Below are positions 55,606-64,000 of a DNA stretch of 64,000 nucleotides, piece by piece. The stretch's first letter is position 1; the number at the start of each line of letters is the position of its first letter. Made by a program: the position numbers and the translations under genes. Origin of the DNA: Lithodes maja (Eukaryota; Arthropoda; Malacostraca; Decapoda; Lithodidae); the NCBI GenBank assembly GCA_037953745.1, contig JBAKBP010003214.1, positions 94,231-158,230 of the forward strand, read 5' to 3'. The notes beneath the pieces are model-generated. The model was given only the letters and a program-made list of their open reading frames with translations, did no database searches and had not been told where the DNA came from.

Positions 55606-56252
55606 TTAACCCGGTAAGCGCTAAATAGACCTAGGGGCTAGGGTAGTTATTTGTGTATTTCTAGCCTTGGATTCTGACAGAATTCGTTATATTTACAATA
55701 TAGACCATTATTTGTTTTCGGTATGCTTTTATTTTACATATATGATGTATATATGAACCTTCAAGAGTGCTAAAATAAGTGGGAAAAGCATTTGGGTGGT
55801 GAAAAACGAAGATATTGGCCACCCGGTCGTAATGTCAGGCGAGAGAGAGCTACAGTCAACCCTCCTCTCTCGCTGTCTGTGAGGTAACTGAGACAAGCGG
55901 GGCGGTGTGGGCTGGTGTCTGGGTGTTACATATCGATCTTTTCTGCAACCCACTTGTGCTACATTATCGCGGGAGAGAAAAATAACCGATAAATGATGAT
56001 AATAAGAGGGAAAATAGGTGATAATTGAGGAGGGGAGGGAGGGGGGAATAAGGTGGGGAAGGAGGGGAGGGGGTGGGTGAGATTTACATGGATGAGTACT
56101 GGAGGGGAATTATCTCACCTAGAGACAAATTTTTTTTTTTTGATAGGCCCTTTTTTTTTTTGGAAAGCTTTTTTTATGGTCCTGCTTCCGTGAGGCCTAT
56201 CGCGTTCCCTATAGGAAGCCTTCCGTGAGGCCTATCGCGCTTGCCGGGTTAA
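55606..56252. mobile_element. TTAA element with empty-site evidence
   Basis: TTAACCCGGTAAGCGC at the left and GCGCTTGCCGGGTTAA at the right form terminal inverted repeats with TTAA duplications. The flanks (tcgctatgtggaaac to the left, aaataaaagaacacaatcca to the right) are contiguous in the related repeat at 59410-59470, which has a single TTAA (tgcttaataaaat). That shows precise insertion. The interior has a G-rich purine tract like the elements at 9976 and 12112. Confidence 0.8.
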
Positions 56253-56517
56253 GTAAAATAATAATTAAGAAATAAAAGAACACAATCCACCACATATGTA
56301 TATACTCTGGCACTTGCCCCAGTTTTCCCCCCTTTTTTTTATGGGTGTGGCCGACTCGAGACATAGCCCGAACAGGGACTCACAACATATCAGAAAACCA
56401 ACACAAAACAAAACACAAAATCACACACATCTAGGTTGCCCACGAGAAAACCCAAAGACCCAGGCCCATTTGGGATCCCCAGCAAAAGATACTGTAACAA
56501 TTTTCTAGTTAATGTAC

Positions 56518-56706
56518 CTGTGTGAAGTTAGGTGGCCCAGCAGAACTTGTGACTGGGGCTCGTTCCCCTGTGGTGGTGGTGGTGGTGGTGGTGGTGGTGG
56601 ATGGTGGATGTAGTGGTGGTGGGTGGCATCAGGGCATCAGGGGGGGTCAGCTCTGTACTGGACACCTTTGGAGGGGGGGCTGTCATCATGCTCCAGTAGT
56701 CGTCAT
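56518..56706 (-). CDS. Possible terminal exon with His repeat
   Basis: On the minus strand the acceptor gtttgtaatttcag precedes an open frame DDYWSMMTAPPPKVSSTEL, then a Pro/Thr-rich stretch, ten consecutive His codons (from a CCA microsatellite) and a stop near 56525. A donor-like cag|gtacatt follows at 56518. If real it is a last coding exon of an unrecognised gene. It does not join in phase with the candidate exon at 59632-59765. Confidence 0.3.
56572..56600 (+). repeat. (GGT)n microsatellite
   Basis: About ten GGT units, giving a His run on the minus strand and a Val run on the plus strand. Confidence 0.95.
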
Positions 56707-56827
56707 CTGAAATTACAAACACTTCATAACAAAGTCCAAGGAAAAACTACAATCAATTCTAGTTAATCGTCTGACATGCTGTCTTGAGAACGTAATGGTA
56801 CTGTAATTAAGCATTGAGAGTACTAGT

Positions 56828-57476
56828 GAGGATATGCATAAAAATAAGCTTAGATGGTATGGACATGTGAAAAGTAATTGGGTTAAGAAAAAGTCTATGA
56901 ATGTGGAGGGAGTTGCAAGGAGAAGTTGTCCAAGAAAGGTGTGGGATCAGGTACTGTACACGTCTCTCTCACTCACTATCCGATGCCCCAATTTACGATA
57001 TTATTATAGGTTTTTAAGGTGTTTGGGTTTGGGTTTTGGCTTGTCCGAGAACGCATCCCCATTTACCCAATTTATTTTAGGGTTTGCTATACAAATTTTT
57101 CTATTCAAGATCAGGTTTTCAGGAACATAACCCAATCGTAAATTGAGGTAGATCTGTATACAGTACTTATATTCATTAGTTTCATATATTTTATTTTTAT
57201 TTATTTTATTTACACACATACATACATAAAATTTTAAGACTGAGTGTTCCACACATGAGTGCAGTTTCAGTCTCTTGTCCTAATGGCGGCGTTCCAGGCA
57301 ACCCTGTTAAGGGCTGCTTCACTTGTCAAGTTCTTGGATTTGAGATCGGCGCGTATAGTCCGATCCCAGGTCTCGATCCACCCCTTGGTGCAGCTTCCTC
57401 CACAATCACAGACCTGCATTTTTTCACCCAATTTTGTTCTTCCATTCTCTCCACATGTCCATACCATCCCTACCAT
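56828..57476. mobile_element. Two fragments of the PHD-finger LINE family in opposite orientations
   Basis: 56828-56952 (plus) encodes LRWYGHVKSNWVKKKSMNV and further matches to the C-terminus of the LINE at 49569-50807. 57225-57476 (minus) is the family 3' end (TWDRTIRADLKSKNLTSEA) with the same (ATGT)n tail after ttttatg. Between them is A/T-rich DNA with no recognised feature. Two independent insertions are likelier than one rearranged copy. Confidence 0.75.
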
Positions 57477-57527
57477 CTAACCTAGGATACTCGCATCTAA
57501 ATTCCGCGCAAAAAATGCACAACCTGT

Positions 57528-59035
57528 CCTTCATATCAAAAGATATTAGAGCGTGCAATACTTGACCAATTACAACCACTACTTCAGCAGAATGAAACTA
57601 TCCCAATTTTTCAGTCTGCTTACCGACAGCATCATTCAACTGAAACAGCATTGATTAGAGTACATAATGATCTAGTTGAGAACATCTGCAATGGTGTGGC
57701 CTCACTATTGGTCTTGCTTGATCTCTCTGTGGCCTTTGACACAGTGGATCACGAGTTGTTATTGAGTGATCTTTATGATTGTGGTGTGCGTGACTCCGCT
57801 CTCTTGCTTCTTGGGTCGTACTTGTCAGGTAGATCCCAGAGTGTGATGGTAAATCAAGTGGTCTCGGACTCGACACCCCTGCAGTATGGTGTTCCGCAGG
57901 GATCAGTTTTAGGTCCTATCCTATTTATAATTTATATTAGCAGTTTGTCTCTTCTGCTTCGTGCACATAATGTCACCTTTCACTTTTATGCAGATGACAC
58001 CCAGATTTATGTGAGAATCACAAATATAGTTGATATACGGAGTAAGATGGAATGGTTGATGTCTGATATCAAGAAGTGGATGAGAGCGAGAAAACTTAAA
58101 CTAAATGATGGTAAAACTGATATTCTCATCATCCGAGGAAATAGAAGAGCTGATGATATAGTAGGTGCCCTCTCCATCAATGTGGGTGGATCTCAGCTGC
58201 GACCGGCCAACTCTGTTCGAAATCTGGGTGTATATGTGAACTCCCGATTAGATTTCAAAGAGCATGTAAACCAGATAGTTAAAAGTTGTTACTTGCACAT
58301 CAGAAATCTCTATTTGGTGAAGCCATTTATAACCAGACGTTGCCTCCTGACGTTGGTTCACTCATTGGTCTTCTCTCGTGTTGATTATTGCAATGCCCTG
58401 TTGGTGGGTCTTCCAAATTATATTTTAAAGAAAGTTCAGTCTGTTCTTAACAGGGCCGCAAGACTAATTTTTGGTGTTCCACCTAGAACTCCTACTACAT
58501 CTCTTCACATAGAACTGCACTGGCTGCCAGTAAGAGCAAGAATAGAATTTAAGTTGTGTTTGGTGACTTTTAAAGTTCTCAAATTTGGTGAGCCTAGGTA
58601 CCTTGCGGAGCTGCTCAGGCGCCCACCGGCACACCATGGCGTAGTTGTGCGTCATGACAATGACCCTTTTCGTCTTGATGAACCAAGGGCTTTCCAGCAG
58701 TCTTCTTTCTTTGAGAGGTCATTCTCCTACATGGCTCCGAGGTTGTATAACAGGTTGCCGCTGTCCATGAGACAACTGAGTTCTGTTGAATGCTTCAAGA
58801 GACAACTTAAGACTTTTCTCTTTGAGAGAAGCTATGATCTTGAGAGAGGTGTCATGACAGATGGCTATAGAGTTTAGGCTATTTTGCCACTGCTAGTGAT
58901 TGTTAAATGTGTGTTGTATATAAGCCTTCTTTTGATGCATTGATTTTGTTCTTTTTTCTTTCTCTTTCCGAGCGCTAGTGAATTCTTCGGAAAAATTGGC
59001 GCTTATGAGAAATAAGTAACATGCTTATTATTATT
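57528..59035 (+). pseudogene. L2/CR1-like LINE RT, 5'-truncated
   Basis: Open from about 57530 (KILERAILDQLQPLL) through SAYRQHHSTETALIRVHND, LLDLSVAFDTVDHELL (first catalytic Asp), YGVPQGSVLGPILFIIY and FHFYADDTQIYV, then NLGVYVNSRLDFKEHVN and a C-terminal HWLPVRARIEFKLCLVTFK block to a stop at 58877. These blocks are typical of the L2 branch of CR1-like LINEs. The 3' end is (ATT)n. The RT frame from 57651 to the stop is intact, but the endonuclease is missing. Confidence 0.85.
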
Positions 59036-59175
59036 ATTATTATTATTATTACGCTATCAAGACAGTTAAAGAAATATGCACAAGCCTAGGCGCTTATGAG
59101 AAATAAGTAACATGCTTATTATTATTATTATTATTATTACGCTATCAAGACAGTTAAAGAAATATGCACAAGCCT
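58998..59175 (+). repeat. Tandem duplication (91 bases) at the LINE 3' end
   Basis: The block starting ggcgcttatgagaaataagt with its (ATT)n run and gctatcaagacagttaaaga tail is repeated twice, at 58998 and 59089. It spans the LINE 3' end and flanking SINE-like sequence, so it is a local duplication after insertion. Confidence 0.85.
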
Positions 59176-59631
59176 ACAATTTATTATGCAGTTTCGAATC
59201 CTGCATATCATACGATAACACAAAACTAAAAAAAAAATCCCAATGTCTCAGCAAAACTCAACAAGTAACAGTAAAAATAAAGAGGAATGACAAACTGGAG
59301 CAATTTTGTTTAAAGACTCAAATTAATATGAGAAGGAATAATGTAAAACTTGCAAAATAAACAAACCAGAACTGGGACGACACAAGATAAACGCAAAGGA
59401 ACTAATCAAAATCGCTATGTGGAAATAATGCTTAATAAAATCAAATTTGAAATAAAAGAACACAATCCACCACACAGTGTACATTACTACATGAGCAAGT
59501 TAATCTGTTTCCCAAGCAAACTAATCGCAAACATAACAACGCACTATCGTCACGTTTAAGGAATTAAACATGAACAATACATTATGATCAAAAGAACAGT
59601 AAAAATATAGATTAAATTCTTAAAGACTCAC

Positions 59632-59765
59632 ATTATTTTGGCAGAGTGTTGTTGTTGTTGTTGGTCAAACAGTTGTATCCGATGGCCCCGTGTAGTGGAA
59701 GGTGTCCTGTTCTGGTCCTCCAACAGTTGTCCTATACTTCTGACATCAGGGAACCCAACACCAAT
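59632..59765 (-). CDS. Possible internal exon, unknown gene
   Basis: On the minus strand, acceptor cttttacag and donor AAT|GTGAGT bracket a 134-base open frame (only one of three frames open): IGVGFPDVRSIGQLLEDQN, then a Thr/Arg-rich part and a short poly-Gln run (QQQQQ). Splice signals at both ends are good and the flanks are stop-rich, which favours an exon. No product recognised. Confidence 0.35.
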
Positions 59766-59929
59766 CTGTAAAAGTTTTAATGTGGTTAGCTTATATACAC
59801 GCCTATATGGCCGACACATGATGCCGCGTATTAGGAACAATATGTAAAGTCAGTAAAAAATAGGTTAGCCTAAACTGAACAAGATGCAGAAATATACTTG
59901 AGCCGACCAGGCCAAGTGAGATCTCTCTA

Positions 59930-60130
59930 TTGGTCTAAGTGGTAGAGTGTCTGCCTCGTAGCCCAAGGGTCCCAGGTTCCAACTCCAGCCCAGGGTATAT
60001 TTTCGGGAGGCTATTTACGCATCAAACGAAGTTTATGGGTGTGTTGGTAAAATTGTCTAGATGGTTGAAAGTAAGATCGGAGCTCCGTAACTCCTCTTTC
60101 GGGTATGGTGTAAATCCTATTCCTAAAAAC
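59930..60130 (+). mobile_element. tRNA-like SINE or tRNA pseudogene
   Basis: ctaagtggtagagtgtctgc resembles an A box with D-arm sequence, and cccaggttccaactccagcc contains a B-box-like GGTTCCAACTCC. No clean cloverleaf or CCA-end context was seen, so a functional tRNA gene is not claimed. The downstream 100 bases resemble a SINE body. Confidence 0.5.
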
Positions 60131-60264
60131 ATACCTTATGGGAAAAATAGCTTATGGTAGACACCTTGAACAAAAAAAAATTGCCTAATTTTGAATTTTT
60201 TTGCCCTAAATACCAACCAAAAGTGGATAAAATCATAAACAATAACACAGACAAAAATTTATAT

Positions 60265-60400
60265 TTTTTCACCAACAAACTTTACTTCTAAACTCAATTA
60301 ATGAAATTAACAAATACATGTGGCACTCCAAGGGCTCAAAGCTAGGATACGCACACCGAAATTCCGCGCATTTATGCATTACGCTATCCAGACAGAAAAT
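60265..60400 (-). mobile_element. SINE fragment
   Basis: Minus-strand match to the 22440-22560 SINE: ttaatgaaattaacaaata, atgtggcactccaaggg and aattccgcgcatttatgc blocks. The B box is degraded here (gggctcaaagctaggat). Confidence 0.65.
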
Positions 60401-60559
60401 ACACCGAAAATGAGAGCAAAAATAATTGAAGACTCAAAACATCAAACTAGAAAACATAAACAAACAAGTGAATGAATTTTGAATGTGATATGGACCATCA
60501 GGGTGTACTGTATGCCCTATACTGTATACATCTTTTTGTGTATGGAATAAAAAATCTAT

Positions 60560-60780
60560 CTATCTATTGACTCAGGCCCAATCCCCACTTTTCCTTTTTT
60601 TTGGGGGGGGGGGGGGGGGGGAATCATAACAGAGCAAGAACAGGGACAACACAAAACACAACAGAAAACAACGAACACAAAAAAACAAAACACAAATTCA
60701 CACACATCTAGGTCATCCAGGAGAAGACCCAGAAAAAAAAGAAAAAAACATACCGGGTATTAATAATAATAATATAAACT
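60560..60780 (-). repeat. Fragment of a second GATA-ended repeat with G run
   Basis: ctatctatctattgactcag with gcccaatccccacttttcc is the inverted match of 9890-9930, and a G run of about 18 lies at 60603-60620. The acacatctagg block shared with 20870 and 56420 follows. Family unknown. Confidence 0.5.
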
Positions 60781-61113
60781 GCCATTGTCAAGGTGTTTCT
60801 TGCTTGGAGGCGAAATCTGAGTGACTCAGGTGAATCCGAAATCCCAGCGTCACTTGCGCAAGTTACGGCCGCCAACTTTAACCCTCGGAATCCGGGAGGC
60901 CTCATATGAGGCAAACAAAAATATTGGCAGGAATTTGGGAGGTCTCATATGAGGCAAAATGTGCGGCTACAAATAGCCGCTAAAATTATCATAACTCGGC
61001 AACCATGCGTCGTAGCGATGTCATCTCAACAGCAATCTACAGACAACAAAACGTTCTACAATTTGCAAAAATATTGACTGCTCTAGGTGCTCTCAATCAG
61101 TAGCTACTGAATT

Positions 61114-61368
61114 ATGAAACTTGACTGTACGAAAATGGCCCCGGACACAGCGATCGGGATCCGATGGGTTAATGTCGTCAACACTAGCCAAGACGCTCTC
61201 AAGTCCACCCGCCTTTTACTTGCGTATTTGTGCCTGAACCTTGTATATCTCGTGTATATTATGGCCTTTAGTGCATTCAGTGATAGGGGCGGTGGGCCTG
61301 GTGGTAATGATGAAGGAATTGAATGCCCGGGACTATCAAAACAGAGTCAAGTCAAGTGCCGCGTCTGA
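61114..61368 (+). other. Second copy of the small open frame
   Basis: 84 codons, matching 54508-54753 except for the N-terminus and a few substitutions (for example Ser-Asp-Arg for Ser-Glu-Arg). The function is unknown and the same caution applies. Confidence 0.3.
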
Positions 61369-61474
61369 CGAAGCCACGGAAAAATGACGATGAGTTTCTA
61401 TCAACTGTATTTATATCTATCTATTTGCTCAGACTCATTCCCAATTTTTTTTATTTTTTTTTTTATTTTTAATA

Positions 61475-62921
61475 GCTATCTATCTATCTATTGCCTGACG
61501 CCGTGATCCCCGAAGGGGTGGCCACGAACGAACCGCCCCCATGCACCTCTGTCCCCAGTCAGTCGACGCCCCTCCCCCCAACCAGCACCGCCTTCATTCA
61601 TGTAGTTCCTCACTCCATCCTTCCACCTCATATTCGGTCTACCTCTCCCCCTCTGTCCCTCCACCTCGCTCTCGTACACCCTCTTAGTCATTCTCTCGCT
61701 TTCCATACGTTCCATATGGCCGAACCATCTCAAGTTGTTCCTTTTCACACTTTCCAGCACATCTACCTCCACACCCCACCTCCTTCTTACTTCCTCATTA
61801 GTCTGTCTATCCCTCCATGTAATTCCGCACGCACTCCTTAAGTAATTCATTTCCACTGCTCTCACTCTTGGTCTGAGTCTCTCAACCAACGTCCATGCTT
61901 CGCTTCCGTAAGTCAGTGTCGGGATTACCACACTGTCATGCAAGGACTTCTTCACTTCCATACTGACCACCCTATTTCTTGTTACTGCTTTTAGCGTTCC
62001 TACAACCCTCTTCCCCTGTTGTACCCTCTCTCGCACCTCTTCATCCATAGTCCCATCTTTACTCAACACACTGCCCAGATACTTAAAAGAGTTGACGATC
62101 TCCATAGCCTGACCGTTCAGCTTCACCTCACACTCTGTGACTTCACCCCTTTCGAAGACCATAACCTTGCTCTTCCCCGTATTTACCTTCAAATTCCGTT
62201 TTTCGCACACTGTTCCAAACTCATTTACCAGACCCTGCAACTCCCATTCATTATCACTCATCAGAACTGTATCATCCGCAAACAGCAGTATAGGTAGCTT
62301 CCACTCAATTCCCTCCCTTTTCAGCGATACACCAACATCCACTGCTCTTGATAGTATTTCTTTCATAACTCCATCCATATATACAGTAAACAACCACGGG
62401 GACATCACACACCCCTGTTTCAAACCAACATTCAGGTCAAAGAACTCGCTCTGCTCACTCTCCACACGTACTGCCGCCTTTGCACCCTCATACATGCTCT
62501 TCACTGCTTTCAGCAACTTGCCCTCTACTCCGTATATTCTAAGTACTTTCCACAAACCTTCTCTATCCACTCTGTCATAGGCCTTCTCCAAGTCCATAAA
62601 GGCAACATACACCTTTTGTTTCTTCTCCAGATACTTCTCCACAACACAATTCAGGGTAAAAATCTGATCTACACATCCTCTTCCCTTCCTAAAGCCTCCC
62701 TGCTCGTCGCCTATCCATTTCTCCGTTCTCACTCTCACTCTCTCAATCACTACCCTACTGTATACCTTCCCTACTACGCTTAGAAGACATATTCCTCGGT
62801 GGTTACCACACACTCCTCTTTCCCCTTTGCCCTTATATAGGGGGACTATTATGCCAGTCTTCCAGTCATCGGGTGCACTCCCCTTCTCCCATGCTAGTTT
62901 GCACATTTTCCATACCCATTC
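61475..62921 (-). mobile_element. GATA-tailed LINE copy, 5'-truncated, with 11-base target duplication
   Basis: TATTTTTAATA flanks the insertion at 61464-61474 and 62922-62932 and is single at 54849-54859 in the paralogous segment. The element runs from the RT start (KMCKLAWEKGSAPDDWKTG) to the (GATA)n 3' end. Its RT frame is uninterrupted (62906-61488): AFMDLEKAYDRVD, GLKQGCVMSPWLF, FADDTVLMSD and the full C-terminus. It is the best-preserved RT of the family here but lacks the endonuclease. Confidence 0.9.
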
Positions 62922-63285
62922 TATTTTTAATATATATACAGTATATTTTTTGTATTACTGGGGGTATGCTAAATATGACTATGGTTTCAAATAAAGTCTA
63001 TGTGGTAAGTAATATCAACATAATTATGATAGCTGGTGCCACGCAAAATGATGGGTGTCCACGTGTACTGTATTAGGTAAAAAGGGCGGATATGACCACT
63101 TTTGGGCTCCCAAAATGCTTATTAGGAACACTTATTGAGAATTTTGTGTTTTTTCCGACCCCCCAGCCGCGTATTAGGGTTTTCGCATACAGTTGACCCC
63201 CGACTTAAGAACGTCCATTCAGCGAAATTTCGGTTGTACGAAGATCACAAATTACTACCATTTACAGTATGTAGGCCTATGCATG

Positions 63286-64000
63286 TTTTTTTTTTTTTTT
63301 TTTTTTTGAGACAATGAACGGAGGAAGGAAAAACACAGATAAAACAAAAAGGTCCATGTGCCTAAAGGCATCCTCCATTCATAAAATGTTTGTAACAACT
63401 GGATTTAAACTTTTGTAGATTGTAAGTTTGTGGAAAGCAACTCGAGGGAAGTGAATTCCAAAGAGTAGTAGTTCTAGGGATAAATGAATTTTGATAAGCA
63501 GAAGTTATGCATTGTGGAGGAGAAAGTGTAAATTCATGGGCGCTCTCAGCTGCCCTAGTTCTACGGGGAAAGATGTGGAGAGGCGGCACAATTGAAGCAA
63601 GTTCCTCGGAACAATTGCTGTGAAAATATCTGTAGAATAACGCAAGGGATGCAACGTTTCTTCGTATGGATAATGTAGGAAGGTCCTGTGTGATTGCAGG
63701 GTTATTGATTAATCTAATAGCTTTATTTTGAATTTTGTCCAACTGCCTCAATGCAACCACTCCACTTCCACTCCACAGAGGTGAACAGTAATCCATCTGA
63801 GAACGCACATGACTTTTATATATTACGGCCAACTGCTCGTCAGTGAAGAATTCTCGAACTCTGTACAGGAGTCCCAGTTTTTTAGAGGCATTCTTAGCAA
63901 TGCTTCTAACATAATGTGTCCAGCTCAAGTTAATATTTAATGTTACACCGAGAATGTACTGTATGGTGATGGGCTGGTCTATCAGAGTGAGAACTGAGCG
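63286..64000 (-). pseudogene. LINE RT C-terminus running off the right edge
   Basis: The plus-strand T run (63284-63307) is the poly(A) tail. The minus-strand frame (63928-63362) encodes thumb and C-terminal blocks SQMDYCSPLWSGSG, LSIRRNVASLALFYRYFHS and LWNSLPSSCFP, the same family style as the LINE at 24186-25420. The frame continues toward the window edge, so the 5' part is outside. Confidence 0.8.

Larger units (their letters stand above)
60868..63283 (+). repeat. Duplicated segment, copy 2 (interrupted by a LINE)
   Basis: 60868-61463 and 62933-63283 together match 54256-55240, including the MITE (60878-61172), the open frame (61114-61368), the ttattaggaacacttattga block and the CAGTTGACCCCCGACTTAAG terminus near 63190. 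The LINE at 61475-62921 splits it, and a second LINE begins at 63286. Confidence 0.85.

Overview
The window looks like accessory, repeat-dense nuclear DNA of an invertebrate animal, probably a decapod crustacean. The reasons are a spliced gene with GT-AG introns, DIRS1-like tyrosine-recombinase retrotransposons (reported widely in decapods), many LINE fragments of several clades, tRNA-derived SINEs, pogo/Tigger-like and TTAA-targeting transposons, and GATA, TA and TTAGG-like simple repeats. Nothing bacterial or organellar is visible. The species call is inference. A 200-base N gap lies at 7827-8026.

Layout. 72-307 is a TTAA MITE. 490-5480 (minus) is a frameshifted DIRS element with gag-like, RT, RNase H and tyrosine recombinase remains. 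5530-7826 (plus) is a 5'-truncated LINE. 8027-17000 holds SINEs, two direct copies of a 630-base TTAA element, a foldback element and a full-length LINE (13629-16824) with an 8-base target-site duplication. 17234-22380 holds three exons of a secreted host protein, with TEs in the introns. 22440-25420 contains SINE and LINE remnants. 25512-32292 contains three pogo-like elements, TA microsatellites and 3.6 kb of unrecognised sequence.

The centre (32294-48713) is the most unusual part. Two near-identical DIRS copies lie tail to tail around an 855-base LINE fragment, making an inverted repeat with arms of about 7.3 kb. Copy B (40497-48713) keeps the DIRS architecture: 301-base inverted terminal repeats plus an internal complementary region that matches the two element ends, including diagnostic single-base variants. 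The coding body of both copies is almost stripped of adenine on the element's sense strand. At positions alignable to the normal DIRS at 490-5480, A has been replaced mostly by G or C while T is largely kept. Catalytic Asp codons have become Ala in RT and RNase H. Terminal repeats and a nested SINE are not depleted. Because every stop codon contains A (and T), the loss opens long reading frames in all six frames; nearly all of these are artefacts.

48714-64000 is LINE on LINE: a CR1-like LINE split by a PHD-finger LINE, a 3'-truncated LINE, a segmental duplication whose second copy carries a LINE with an exact empty site in the first, an L2-like LINE, two possible minus-strand host exons, and a LINE running off the right edge.

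No operon or pathway is present. The only likely host genes are the secreted-protein gene at 17-22 kb and a weaker minus-strand candidate at 56.5-59.8 kb. All family names come from motif reading, without database searches; percentages are hand counts over stated intervals.
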